Source of the DNA: an uncultured Fastidiosipila sp.
GTDB lineage: Bacteria > Bacillota > Clostridia > Saccharofermentanales > Fastidiosipilaceae
Length of the DNA stretch: 5,769 nt
Direction of reading: 5' to 3'
Assembly (NCBI GenBank): GCA_938014865.1
Contig: CALLQJ010000027.1
Span: 1-5,769 of the forward strand
Shown: positions 1 through 5,769 of the stretch, piece by piece
Numbering within the stretch: the first letter of the stretch is position 1
How the letters are laid out: each line of letters begins with the position of its first letter
Translations under genes and position numbers: made by a program
Notes under the pieces: generated by a model
What the model saw: only the letters and a program-made list of their open reading frames with translations
The model's database searches: none
Told to the model about the DNA's origin: nothing

Positions 1-54
1 GGCATACGAGATTAAGCGTTGTGACTGAAGTTCAGACGTGTGCTCTTCCGATCT
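1..54 (+). other. Illumina P7/TruSeq adapter contamination at contig end
   Basis: This stretch is synthetic sequencing adapter, not genome. Bases 1-12 match the end of the P7 oligo (GGCATACGAGAT). Bases 13-20 (TAAGCGTT) are an 8-nt index, so the index read would be AACGCTTA. Bases 21-54 match the 34-nt TruSeq read-2 primer site ending in GCTCTTCCGATCT, with one mismatch at position 28 (A where the adapter has G). Translated forwards from a GTG at 38 it gives Met-Cys-Ser-Ser-Asp-Leu. On the minus strand it gives a C-terminal EIGRAHV. Both peptides are artefacts typical of untrimmed adapters. Genomic sequence starts at about base 55. Confidence 0.98.
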
Positions 55-55
55 C

Positions 56-1834
56 GCGCAGGCCGAGGAAATTTACATCGGCCTGCGCGATATCATTGAC
101 CTGGAGACTTTCCGCCAGTACGTGACGGACTGGCGCGCGCCTTCCGCTGCGGTCTACTATCAGGAAAATGAACTCGGTCCGGTGAGCTACAAAAACGGCG
201 GTAAAGAGATCCGGGCGGAACTGCTGGCCAAATACCAGATTGAAATTGAAAACGGCGAGCTCATCCGGGTGATTGACAGCACGGAGCAGATTTACGATGA
301 GATCCTGCAGATGGTGCTGAGCAGCCCGGCCTCGCCGAAGATGAAAGAAATTGCCCGGACCCTGCAGCGCGAACAAAGCGAAATCATCCGGACGGAATTA
401 AACCGCAACCTGATCGTGCAGGGCGTTGCCGGCTCGGGCAAAACCTCGGCGGCCCTCCACCGCGCGGCGTATATGATGTACGTCGACAAAAGCCTCAAAG
501 CGGATAATATTCTGCTGGTAACGCCTTCGGAATCGTTTGCCGGCTATGTTTCGCAGGTGCTGCCGAGCCTGGACGAAGAGAATGTCCGCAGCCTGACCAT
601 GGAGCAGATTCAGCGCTATGAACTCGGCGATGCCGAAGGCCGTTATTATAAATTCGGTTTTGCGCCGGTCTCGGAGGCCAAGCGGCAGGCGCTCTCCGGT
701 CCGGAGTGGATTGACTATGCCGAAGAATTTGCGGAATTTGTGACGAGCCAGGTCTTTCAGCCCCGCGAGATCAAGACGGATTCTTTTACGGTCCCGCAAG
801 GGCTGCTCGAACGTCTCTACCATCAGAATTACCGCTATCTGCCGCCGTTTAAACGCCTCATGGCGATCTTTAGGCACCTGCGTGAACTCATTAAAGGGGA
901 AAACTTCCATCCGCATGCGGCGGAGGTTTATGAAGCGCTTGAAGGCATGTTCCTGCTGCACAATATCCGGCAGAGCTATGAGGTCTTTGTCCGTTTTGTC
1001 ACGCAGGATAAAGCGGTCGATCCCGCCCTCTTCGGGGAGGTTCCCGATGAAGCGGACCGGGAGATCATGGCTCTCTTAAAAGTGAAGCTTTACGGAGCGG
1101 CCGATAACAGCTGGGTGCGGCATCTTATCGCCGATGAGATGCAGGACCTGAGCTTTGCCGCGCATGAAACGCTGCGTCTGGCCTTCCGCTGTCCGCGCAC
1201 GCTTCTGGGCGATGTCAATCAGGCGGTGCGCTTTCGTCTGCCGGAAGACTATATTGAGCGTCTGCAGAAAGTCTATGCCCGTGACCCGATCAAGACCATT
1301 ACAAGAAGGCTTGATACCTCGTACCGCTCGACGCAGGAGATCACGGAGTTTTCCCGCGAGATTCTGAAAGACAATTCCATCCGCCCGCTCAAGCGGCACG
1401 GGGAAGAGGTGAAGTTCCGCCGCTTTGCCCCCGGCGAGCAGGAAGCCTTGTACCGGGCGGCTTATGAACAGCTGATTGCCTGGCGGGAAAAAGGCTGCCG
1501 GACGGCCGCTTATATTGCCGCCGATGCCGAAGAGGCGAGGGCTTTTGCCCGCTGGCTGGAAGCGGAAAATGCAAGAACGGCCTTTAAACCGCTCCTTTTC
1601 AATGACTATTTAAGAGAAGAAGAGGAATTTGCGGTTACGATTACCGATGTGGCGAGGGCAAAGGGCGTGGAATTTGATGCCGTGCTGATCCCGGACTGTT
1701 CGGCGGACCATTATAAAGAAGGGACGGATCGGACCAGGCTTTATGTGGCGGCCACCCGGGCGCTGCATTTCCTCAGCCTGATGTGTCAGGGCGAGCCGTC
1801 TCCTTTCCTGACGGAAAAAATGCGCCGGATCTGA
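56..1834 (+). CDS. helD: HelD-type RNA polymerase recycling ATPase (UvrD/Rep-like superfamily 1), 5' truncated
   Basis: 592 genomic residues are visible; the true start is lost at the adapter junction, and the apparent GTG start at 38 lies inside the adapter. The protein opens with the HelD-like stretch YIGLRDIID followed by DWRAPSAAVYY. It then shows a Q motif (Gln codon at 374), Walker A GVAGSGKT (422-445) followed by ALHRAAYMMY, Walker B DEMQD (1133-1147), GDVNQA (about 1208-1225), SYRST (1319-1333), an AKGVEFDAVLIPD block (about 1659-1697) and motif VI RLYVAATRAL (1736-1765). The region between Walker A and Walker B corresponds to the part that in HelD carries the arm entering the RNA polymerase main channel. 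Family members are usually about 680-780 residues and have an N-terminal coiled coil that enters the secondary channel; that part is missing here because the contig ends. Known HelD proteins use ATP to strip stalled RNA polymerase from nucleic acid, and some relatives protect against rifampicin. Family assignment is strong; the exact role is inferred. Confidence 0.9.
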   Translation, partial: AQAEEIYIGLRDIIDLETFRQYVTDWRAPSAAVYYQENELGPVSYKNGGKEIRAELLAKYQIEIENGELIRVIDSTEQIYDEILQMVLSSPASPKMKEIARTLQREQSEIIRTELNRNLIVQGVAGSGKTSAALHRAAYMMYVDKSLKADNILLVTPSESFAGYVSQVLPSLDEENVRSLTMEQIQRYELGDAEGRYYKFGFAPVSEAKRQALSGPEWIDYAEEFAEFVTSQVFQPREIKTDSFTVPQGLLERLYHQNYRYLPPFKRLMAIFRHLRELIKGENFHPHAAEVYEALEGMFLLHNIRQSYEVFVRFVTQDKAVDPALFGEVPDEADREIMALLKVKLYGAADNSWVRHLIADEMQDLSFAAHETLRLAFRCPRTLLGDVNQAVRFRLPEDYIERLQKVYARDPIKTITRRLDTSYRSTQEITEFSREILKDNSIRPLKRHGEEVKFRRFAPGEQEALYRAAYEQLIAWREKGCRTAAYIAADAEEARAFARWLEAENARTAFKPLLFNDYLREEEEFAVTITDVARAKGVEFDAVLIPDCSADHYKEGTDRTRLYVAATRALHFLSLMCQGEPSPFLTEKMRRI

Positions 1835-1846
1835 AGAAGAAGACTT

Positions 1847-1876
1847 TTGCGGGACGGGCTTTTCCTATACTATAAA
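1847..1876 (+). promoter_or_regulatory. Weak candidate promoter for the hexosaminidase gene
   Basis: A TTGCGG box (1847-1852) lies 18 bases before TATAAA (1871-1876). They sit in an AT-rich island (roughly 1861-1906) that contrasts with the GC-rich coding sequence. TATACT at 1866 and TATAAG at 1877 are competing -10 boxes. The -35 match is poor, and I see no hairpin with a T-run between the helD stop and this point, so readthrough from helD is also possible. Confidence 0.35.
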
Positions 1877-1969
1877 TATAAGATGTTTTAGTTAATATTC
1901 ATAAGGAACCGGCCGGCAAGCGGCTTGTTTCGATCCGATTCAGAGAGATAGAGAGCTGAAAACGACGGT

Positions 1970-1988
1970 TTTCCGCAAAAAGCGGAAA
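1970..1988 (+). repeat. Perfect 7-bp inverted repeat (hairpin or operator) just before the hexosaminidase ribosome binding site
   Basis: TTTCCGC (1970-1976) and GCGGAAA (1982-1988) are perfect inverted repeats around an AAAAA loop. A T-G wobble (1969/1989) could add an eighth pair. The repeat ends three bases before the AGGAGG at 1992-1997. It is not a terminator because no T-run follows. It could be an RNA hairpin that keeps the ribosome site open or a DNA operator. The structure is seen in the sequence; the function is a guess. Confidence 0.45.
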
Positions 1989-2003
1989 GTCAGGAGGTAA
2001 AAA

Positions 2004-3962
2004 ATGGCGTTGAATATAGCGGAGCTTATGAACGATCAGTTCGTCAGGCGGCCGATCATGGAGATTAATATCGAGGCGCTTTCCGATGAGGAAGTGCGGA
2101 TCATTGAACAGCTGAGCCAAACCTTGGAGCTCGCGGACAATGAAATTTCCGGCATTCCTCTGCGGGCCGAGAAAAACGATGAAGGCCTTTTGGAAGTGAG
2201 CCTGGAAGGCAGCGGGATCTTTATTTCGTATCCGACGGCGGTGGGCTTTGCCCGGGGGCTCTCCCATCTCCGGACGGTCTGGCAGACGGGACTCAGCGTG
2301 CAGGAAAAAAGACAGACCGAGGACTGCGGCCTGATGATTGATGTGTCGCGGAATGCGGTGCTGACCGTGTCGAGCGTGAAGCTGATGCTGAACTATATGG
2401 CGGCGATGGGCCTGAACTGTCTGATGCTGTATACGGAAGACACCTACCGGCTTCCCCGCTATCCTTACTTCGGCTATCAGCGCGGCGCCTATACGGCCGG
2501 GGAACTTCGGGAAATTGATGCCTATGCGGCCTCGCTGGGCATTGAAGTGATTCCCTGCATTCAGACCCTGGCGCATCTGGCGACGACCCTGCGCTGGCCT
2601 TATGCCAAAGCCTACAGCGACACGGCGGACATCCTGCTGGCGGGTGATGAAAACACCTACCGCCTGATTGAGGAGATGTTCAAGACGCTGCGGCGCAATC
2701 TGCGTTCTGAGCGCATTCATATCGGCATGGACGAGGCGCATGCCTTAGGCCGCGGACGCTACCTGGATAAATACGGCAGCAAGGCGCCTTACGAAATTAT
2801 GCAGGCCCATCTGGAACGGGTCAAAGCCTTGGCCGAGAAGGCAGGCTATCGTCCGATGATCTGGTCGGACATGTATTTCCGCTTCGCTTCTCCCGAGCAT
2901 AAGTATGTGGATGAAAATGCCCCGCTTACGCCCGAGATCAAAGCGTCTATCCCGGACGGCGTGGACCTGGTTTACTGGGACTACTACCACCATGAACGCG
3001 AACCTTATGACATGATGCTCTCGAGGCATCAGGAGATCAGCGGCAGCGAGACCTGGTTTGCCGGCGGCGTGTGGACCTGGAACGGCCTGAAGGTCAATCA
3101 GGGCAAAGCCTTTGCGACCTCGAAGCCGGCCTTTGAAGCCTGCCGGGCGCATAATATCCGGCACGTCGTGGCGACGGCCTGGGGCGACAACGGGGCCGAA
3201 ACCAATGTCTTCGAAGCCTTGCCCGGCATCCAGTATTTCGGAGAATTTGCCTGGCGCGAAGAAATTCCGGAGCGCGAAGAAGTGCTGCGCCGCCTGGCCC
3301 AGACGACGGGGCTGAATGCCATGGCCCTTTATGCGACCCGTTATTTTGACGAGGTGCCGCTGGTGGAAGAGGACAATCCCAAGTCGCTTAATCCCGGCAA
3401 GTACATTCTCTGGTCGGATCCTTTAAGCGGATTATTTGATGCCCACATCCTGCCGGTCAGCGAGCTTCTGCTCGATCACTACGGGGACCTGGCGGAATAT
3501 TATGATTACTGCGCAGAAAAAAGCGATGATCATCACCGGCTTTTCTACCTGCAGTCGGCCCAGCTTGCCGATGTCCTGCAGCGCAAAGTGCGGCTGATTG
3601 CGACCTTGCGCAAGGCCTATCTGGCCGATGATATTGACAGCCTCCGGCAGATTACGATCAGCGAACTGCCGGACCTGATTGCAGCGCTGACGGATCTTCA
3701 GGCCTTCACCTTGTCGATCTGGTACTTATACAATAAGCCGGAAGGCAGCGAGGTCATCGATATCCGTTTCGGGGCGCAGCTGGCGCGGCTTAAAACCTGC
3801 CAGGACCGCGTGGACGGCTACCTCAGCGGAGTCTATGATCAGCTGCCGGAGCTGGAAAATGACCGGCTCTCTTTTGACGGGCGTTCGGAAAGTGAATTGC
3901 TCGTTCAGCCGCATACGCAATGCAACAGCTGGCAGCTCATAGCCTCGGCGAATCCTTTGTAG
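2004..3962 (+). CDS. gcnA: GH20 exo-beta-N-acetylglucosaminidase, GcnA-like, cytoplasmic
   Basis: This 652-residue protein is predicted to release terminal beta-linked GlcNAc (or GalNAc) from small glycans. The catalytic barrel runs from about residue 107 (DCGLMIDVSRNAV) to about 430. The GH20 catalytic pair is Asp243-Glu244 in HIGMDEA: the Glu is the acid/base and the Asp positions the substrate acetamido group, as in substrate-assisted catalysis. Other barrel blocks are WSDMYF (287-292), YWDYY (324-328), GGVWTWNG (354-361) and TAWGDNGAE (391-399). Residues 1-105 form a small N-terminal domain, and the last 200 or so are probably helical. There is no signal peptide, so the substrate must be imported or be recycled cell-wall sugar. 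Met 2004 is chosen because a perfect AGGAGG (1992-1997) lies six bases upstream. Met19 (2058) has no such site. The HxGMDE form, rather than HxGGDE, fits the GcnA branch rather than secreted hexosaminidases. No sugar transporter or nag gene is adjacent in the window. Confidence 0.88.
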   Translation: MALNIAELMNDQFVRRPIMEINIEALSDEEVRIIEQLSQTLELADNEISGIPLRAEKNDEGLLEVSLEGSGIFISYPTAVGFARGLSHLRTVWQTGLSVQEKRQTEDCGLMIDVSRNAVLTVSSVKLMLNYMAAMGLNCLMLYTEDTYRLPRYPYFGYQRGAYTAGELREIDAYAASLGIEVIPCIQTLAHLATTLRWPYAKAYSDTADILLAGDENTYRLIEEMFKTLRRNLRSERIHIGMDEAHALGRGRYLDKYGSKAPYEIMQAHLERVKALAEKAGYRPMIWSDMYFRFASPEHKYVDENAPLTPEIKASIPDGVDLVYWDYYHHEREPYDMMLSRHQEISGSETWFAGGVWTWNGLKVNQGKAFATSKPAFEACRAHNIRHVVATAWGDNGAETNVFEALPGIQYFGEFAWREEIPEREEVLRRLAQTTGLNAMALYATRYFDEVPLVEEDNPKSLNPGKYILWSDPLSGLFDAHILPVSELLLDHYGDLAEYYDYCAEKSDDHHRLFYLQSAQLADVLQRKVRLIATLRKAYLADDIDSLRQITISELPDLIAALTDLQAFTLSIWYLYNKPEGSEVIDIRFGAQLARLKTCQDRVDGYLSGVYDQLPELENDRLSFDGRSESELLVQPHTQCNSWQLIASANPL

Positions 3963-3968
3963 TATAAT
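3963..3968 (+). promoter_or_regulatory. Consensus -10 box TATAAT, likely queT promoter
   Basis: A perfect TATAAT begins immediately after the TAG stop of the hexosaminidase (3960-3962). I see no good -35 box at the usual spacing: positions 3940-3945 read TAGCCT. Transcription from here would start near 3975 and give a leader of about 99 bases ahead of queT. The missing -35 box keeps confidence moderate. Confidence 0.42.
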
Positions 3969-3974
3969 TTCTAC

Positions 3975-4073
3975 TGCTCGGCGCTCAGGAGCCCTTGACA
4001 TTTTCAGGCAAGCTCCTGCCGGGTATCAGCTTTCGGGTGACCTTATCACCTGTGAAAGAAAGGAATTCTGCAT
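3975..4073 (+). promoter_or_regulatory. Structured 5' leader of queT, candidate preQ1 riboswitch of unassigned class
   Basis: Two foldable elements fill this leader. Element A pairs CAGGAGC (3986-3992) with GCTCCTG (4012-4018). Inside it CCTTGA (3993-3998) pairs with TCAGG (4004-4008), with one bulged base and a CATTT loop. Element B pairs CTTTC (4030-4034) with GAAAG (4054-4058) and GGTGA (4036-4040) with TCACC (4046-4050), leaving apical loop CCTTA (4041-4045). Its CCTT is complementary to AAGG (4060-4063), the core of the queT ribosome binding site AAAGGA, nine bases before the start codon. Such loop-to-site pairing could control translation. queT genes are established preQ1 riboswitch targets. 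I could not match the class I loop or the class II consensus by eye; the outline (aptamer-like stem, separate hairpin, nearby ribosome site) recalls class III. The pairings are seen; the riboswitch identity is inferred. Confidence 0.5.
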
Positions 4074-4652
4074 ATGAAGAACAAGAAATTACTGTACATT
4101 GTACAGGCTGCTTTAATTGCGGCTCTGTACATCGTCCTGACCATGCTCGTCAAGCCTATTGCTTCGGGCCCTCTGCAATTCAGGGTCTCCGAAGCTTTAG
4201 TGCTTTTGCCCGCCTTTCTGCCGGCTGCGATCCCGGGGCTATGGCTAGGCTGTGTCCTGGCCAATGTGCTGACCGGCTACGGCTGGGTGGACATTGTCTT
4301 CGGCGGCGGCGCTACGCTTCTGGCGGCTTTGACCGTGCGCTTTGCGGCGAAAAAAGCGGGGCTGCTTCCCGAAGAGCAAGAGCGCATCCTGAGCCGCAGG
4401 GAACTTTCCAAGCGTAAAGGCGTCTGGCTTTTGCCGCTGGCGCCCGTCCTTTTCAACGGCCTTATTGTCGGCGCGTATCTGCCGATTTTCTTCCCCTCCG
4501 GAACGGATCGGGCGATATGGGCGGCCGTGCTCATCAGCATGGGGCAGGTTGCCTTTTCGGAAGCCGTCGTGGTCTACGTTTTGGGGATTCCGTTTTATCT
4601 GGCGCTTCATCCTTATTTCTGCCGGCGGAAAGATCAGATCGCGGTGATCTGA
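4074..4652 (+). CDS. queT: QueT, S component of a queuosine-precursor ECF transporter
   Basis: This 192-residue integral membrane protein is predicted to bind and import preQ1 or another queuosine precursor, powered by a shared ECF energizing module (EcfA, EcfA', EcfT) that is not encoded in this window. QueT-family signatures are visible: QAALIAALYIVLT in the first helix (residues 11-23), GPLQFRVSEAL (32-42), LPAAIPGLWLGCVLAN (49-64), the DIVFGGGATLLAAL block (73-86), and FNGLIVG (127-133). Hydrophobic segments fit about six helices, and Glu163 lies in the last pair. Compared with typical QueT proteins (about 160-170 residues) it is slightly long, mainly through a charged loop at residues 93-115. 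The start codon ATG has AAAGGA nine bases upstream; a paired leader and a TATAAT box precede it. A terminator follows, so this is probably a single-gene unit, perhaps also reached by readthrough from the hexosaminidase gene. Substrate assignment rests on family. Confidence 0.9.
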   Translation: MKNKKLLYIVQAALIAALYIVLTMLVKPIASGPLQFRVSEALVLLPAFLPAAIPGLWLGCVLANVLTGYGWVDIVFGGGATLLAALTVRFAAKKAGLLPEEQERILSRRELSKRKGVWLLPLAPVLFNGLIVGAYLPIFFPSGTDRAIWAAVLISMGQVAFSEAVVVYVLGIPFYLALHPYFCRRKDQIAVI

Positions 4653-4658
4653 AGCGGC

Positions 4659-4675
4659 CTTTGAAAACGTCAAAG
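4659..4675 (+). repeat. 6-bp hairpin between queT and its terminator
   Basis: CTTTGA (4659-4664) and TCAAAG (4670-4675) pair around an AAACG loop. The same strand also contains TGAAAACGTC (4662-4671), which can instead pair with GACGTTTTTA (4705-4714), the 3' arm and T-run of the terminator. The element could be an accessory 3' hairpin or part of an alternative fold. No function is demonstrated. Confidence 0.4.
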
Positions 4676-4682
4676 CAAGCGG

Positions 4683-4713
4683 CGTCCTCCGGTGCCTGCC
4701 GGGGGACGTTTTT
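4683..4713 (+). terminator. Strong intrinsic terminator after queT
   Basis: CGTCCTCCGG (4683-4692) pairs with CCGGGGGACG (4699-4708) as a 10-bp stem with one T-G wobble and the loop TGCCTG. TTTTT (4709-4713) follows directly. It lies 30 bases after the queT stop and should separate queT from the downstream methyltransferase unit. No A-run adjoins the 5' side of the stem, so it looks one-directional. Confidence 0.92.
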
Positions 4714-4740
4714 ATATCAGAAGAGCTTCAGGGAATACGT

Positions 4741-4775
4741 TACAATAAGACATATCCTCTCCCGGAGGTGGACAG
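4741..4775 (+). promoter_or_regulatory. Candidate -10 box and ribosome binding site of the methyltransferase gene
   Basis: TACAAT (4741-4746) matches five of six -10 positions and comes shortly after the terminator, where a new promoter is expected. No good -35 box is visible at 16-18 bases upstream. GGAGGTG (4764-4770) is a strong ribosome site, seven bases from its GGAGG core to the ATG at 4776, and fixes that start. CCTC (4756-4759) could pair with GAGG (4765-4768), a weak four-base stem that would partly cover the site. Confidence 0.42.
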
Positions 4776-5444
4776 ATGGCACATTATTATGCAAGTGAAC
4801 CGGACAGCCCCAGCGAAGAGCGCAGGATTGAATTTTCCTTTAACGGACAAGACTTTCATTTTGTCTCCGACAGCGGCGTCTTTTCCAAAAACCATGTAGA
4901 TAAAGGATCGGAGTATCTTTTGATGGCGCTTCATGCCTTCATGCAGCAGCTGAAAAAAGAAAGCTCGGAGGATTATCCTTTTCTGGCCTCGGGCCGGGCC
5001 CTCGACCTGGGCTGCGGCTACGGCGTGCTCGGCATTGTTGCCAAGCGCCTGTGGCCGGGACAGCGCTGGACCTTTTCTGATGTGAACCGCCGGGCCCTGG
5101 ACCTGACCCGGCGCAATGCCGAGGCCAACGGCATCTACCATGCCGACGTCCGCGAAAGTGCCGGTTTCGACAATCTGGAGGGCCCTTTTGAACTGATCGT
5201 ATCGAATCCGCCGATCCGGACGGGAAAAGAGACCATTTACGGACTCTTTGAAGAGGCAGAGCGGCAGCTTGTCCCCGGCGGATTTTTTATCTGCGTCATC
5301 GGCAAGAAACAAGGAGCGGCCTCGGCCCGGCACTTTCTGGAGAGCCGTTTTCATAAGGTGGAGGTCCTTTTTAAAAAGAAAGGCTTCTCGGTTTTTGCCT
5401 GCAGACGGCAGACGGATGAGCAGAAAGCGGGCGCTTCGGAATGA
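4776..5444 (+). CDS. Class I SAM-dependent methyltransferase, RsmC/YbxB-like
   Basis: This 222-residue cytoplasmic enzyme has a single MTS-type (small methyltransferase) domain. The N-terminus HYYASEP followed by FSFNGQDFHFVSDSGVFSKNHVDKGS (residues 20-45) resembles the YbxB group of Bacillota. The SAM-binding motif I is DLGCGYG (77-83), an acidic residue ending beta-2 is Asp102, and the NPP motif is SNPPIRTGK (143-151). NPP-type enzymes of this branch methylate the exocyclic amino group of guanine; the best known, RsmC, makes m2G1207 in 16S rRNA. RsmC of Enterobacteria is a longer two-domain protein, so this short form corresponds to the catalytic half only, as is normal in Bacillota. Met 4776 has GGAGGTG upstream. 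The gene follows the queT terminator and its stop overlaps the start of the next gene (ATGA), suggesting co-translation. The methyltransferase fold is certain; the 16S rRNA target is inferred from family. Confidence 0.87.
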   Translation: MAHYYASEPDSPSEERRIEFSFNGQDFHFVSDSGVFSKNHVDKGSEYLLMALHAFMQQLKKESSEDYPFLASGRALDLGCGYGVLGIVAKRLWPGQRWTFSDVNRRALDLTRRNAEANGIYHADVRESAGFDNLEGPFELIVSNPPIRTGKETIYGLFEEAERQLVPGGFFICVIGKKQGAASARHFLESRFHKVEVLFKKKGFSVFACRRQTDEQKAGASE

Positions 5445-5769
5445 AGAGAAAAGAACGGCTTTTGACCCGTCCCGCCGGAAGGAGGGGGAGCTTAAGAAAG
5501 CAGCGGGGCCGGCCTGGTTATCTGCGGGCGGCTGCCTTGCTTTTGCTCCTGAGCTTCATCCTGCCGCTCGGCGGCTGCGGGAGGGGCAAGACGAAGGACC
5601 CGGACTACCTCGGGGCCTATAATTACCAAGCGGATATAGCCCGGCTGGAGACCCTGCACAGCGAGGAGGGCGATTTTCTGGAATACCGGGAAATTACGGA
5701 TCTCGGGGCTTTTGCAGCCGACACCTCGCTTCCCGTGATCATCTGCATCCGGCAAAGTACGGACCAAGC
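5441..5769 (+). CDS. Putative secreted lipoprotein, 3' end beyond window
   Basis: An open frame runs from ATG 5441 to the window end without a stop (109 complete codons). It starts inside the methyltransferase stop (ATGA overlap), so translation is probably coupled; no good Shine-Dalgarno precedes it. The N-terminus is very basic (about residues 1-29, many Arg/Lys), then a hydrophobic stretch AAALLLLLSFILPL leads to a lipobox L-G-G-C with Cys46 (5576-5578), followed by a charged GRGKTKD segment. That is a type II lipoprotein signal with an unusually long n-region. The mature part reads DPDYLGAYNYQADIARLETL and later ITDLGAFAADTSLPVIICIRQ. The LPVIICI strand faintly recalls the second beta strand of thioredoxin-like folds, but no CxxC is reached before the window ends, so function is unassigned. 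Composition matches the neighbours. Confidence 0.72.
   Translation, partial: MKRKERLLTRPAGRRGSLRKQRGRPGYLRAAALLLLLSFILPLGGCGRGKTKDPDYLGAYNYQADIARLETLHSEEGDFLEYREITDLGAFAADTSLPVIICIRQSTDQ

Noticed and set aside
398..961. Minus-strand open frame of 187 codons opposite helD
   Set aside because: It overlaps the conserved helicase frame including Walker A, has no family resemblance and shows shadow-like composition.
1899..2741. Long open frame on the minus strand (280 codons) opposite the hexosaminidase
   Set aside because: It lies opposite a gene with full GH20 motifs, its translation is Arg/Gln/His rich with no recognisable domain, and it has no ribosome site. It is a codon-bias shadow.
3986..4018. 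Leader stem as a rho-independent terminator of the hexosaminidase gene
   Set aside because: The stem is followed by CCGGG rather than a T-run, so intrinsic termination is unlikely.
3995..4029. TTGACA (3995-4000) as a -35 box for queT
   Set aside because: The only -10-like sequence downstream, TATCAG at 4024, is 23 bases away, beyond workable spacing; TTGACA also falls inside the paired leader.
4030..4064. Classical preQ1-I riboswitch around the second hairpin
   Set aside because: The apical loop has only five bases, and there is no A-rich tail ending in a CTA-like pseudoknot strand; the class I pattern does not fit.
3995..4417. Plus-strand open frame of 140 codons overlapping queT in another frame
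   Set aside because: It crosses the structured leader and the clear QueT frame, which has a proper ribosome site and family motifs.
5248..5622. Plus-strand open frame of 124 codons across the methyltransferase end
   Set aside because: It is out of frame with both the methyltransferase and the lipobox-bearing frame that starts at 5441; its product is Arg/Pro/Ala rich without motifs.

Overview
This is an ordinary stretch of bacterial chromosome, probably from a Bacillota (Firmicutes) genome of moderately high G+C. The evidence is strong AGGAGG-type ribosome binding sites, an ECF-type vitamin/nucleobase S component, a HelD-type RNA polymerase recycling ATPase, a GcnA-like intracellular hexosaminidase, and tight same-strand packing. 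I cannot place it below phylum level. The left end is not biological: bases 1-54 are an Illumina P7/TruSeq adapter with an 8-nt index. The window is therefore the untrimmed end of an assembled contig.

Layout, all genes on the + strand. (1) 56-1834 is helD, with its 5' end cut off by the adapter junction. (2) 1835-2003 is a 169-base spacer with a weak promoter candidate, a 7-bp hairpin and a perfect Shine-Dalgarno. (3) 2004-3962 is a GH20 exo-beta-N-acetylglucosaminidase of the GcnA type. (4) 3963-4073 is a structured leader. It starts with a TATAAT box touching the hexosaminidase stop codon and has two hairpins, the second with an apical loop complementary to the ribosome binding site. (5) 4074-4652 is queT, the substrate-binding subunit of a queuosine-precursor ECF transporter. 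(6) 4653-4775 holds a small hairpin, a strong intrinsic terminator, and a fresh promoter and ribosome binding site. (7) 4776-5444 is an RsmC/YbxB-like SAM-dependent methyltransferase. (8) From 5441 to the window end runs the start of a lipoprotein gene, overlapping the methyltransferase stop by four bases.

The genes do not form one pathway. helD concerns transcription, the hexosaminidase amino-sugar scavenging, queT uptake of a tRNA-modification precursor, and the methyltransferase probably rRNA modification. The terminator at 4683-4713 separates queT from the methyltransferase-lipoprotein pair. The most promising item for follow-up is the queT leader, since queT genes are known targets of preQ1 riboswitches. 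I found no mobile element, CRISPR array, tRNA or rRNA, and no convincing new defence or metabolic system.
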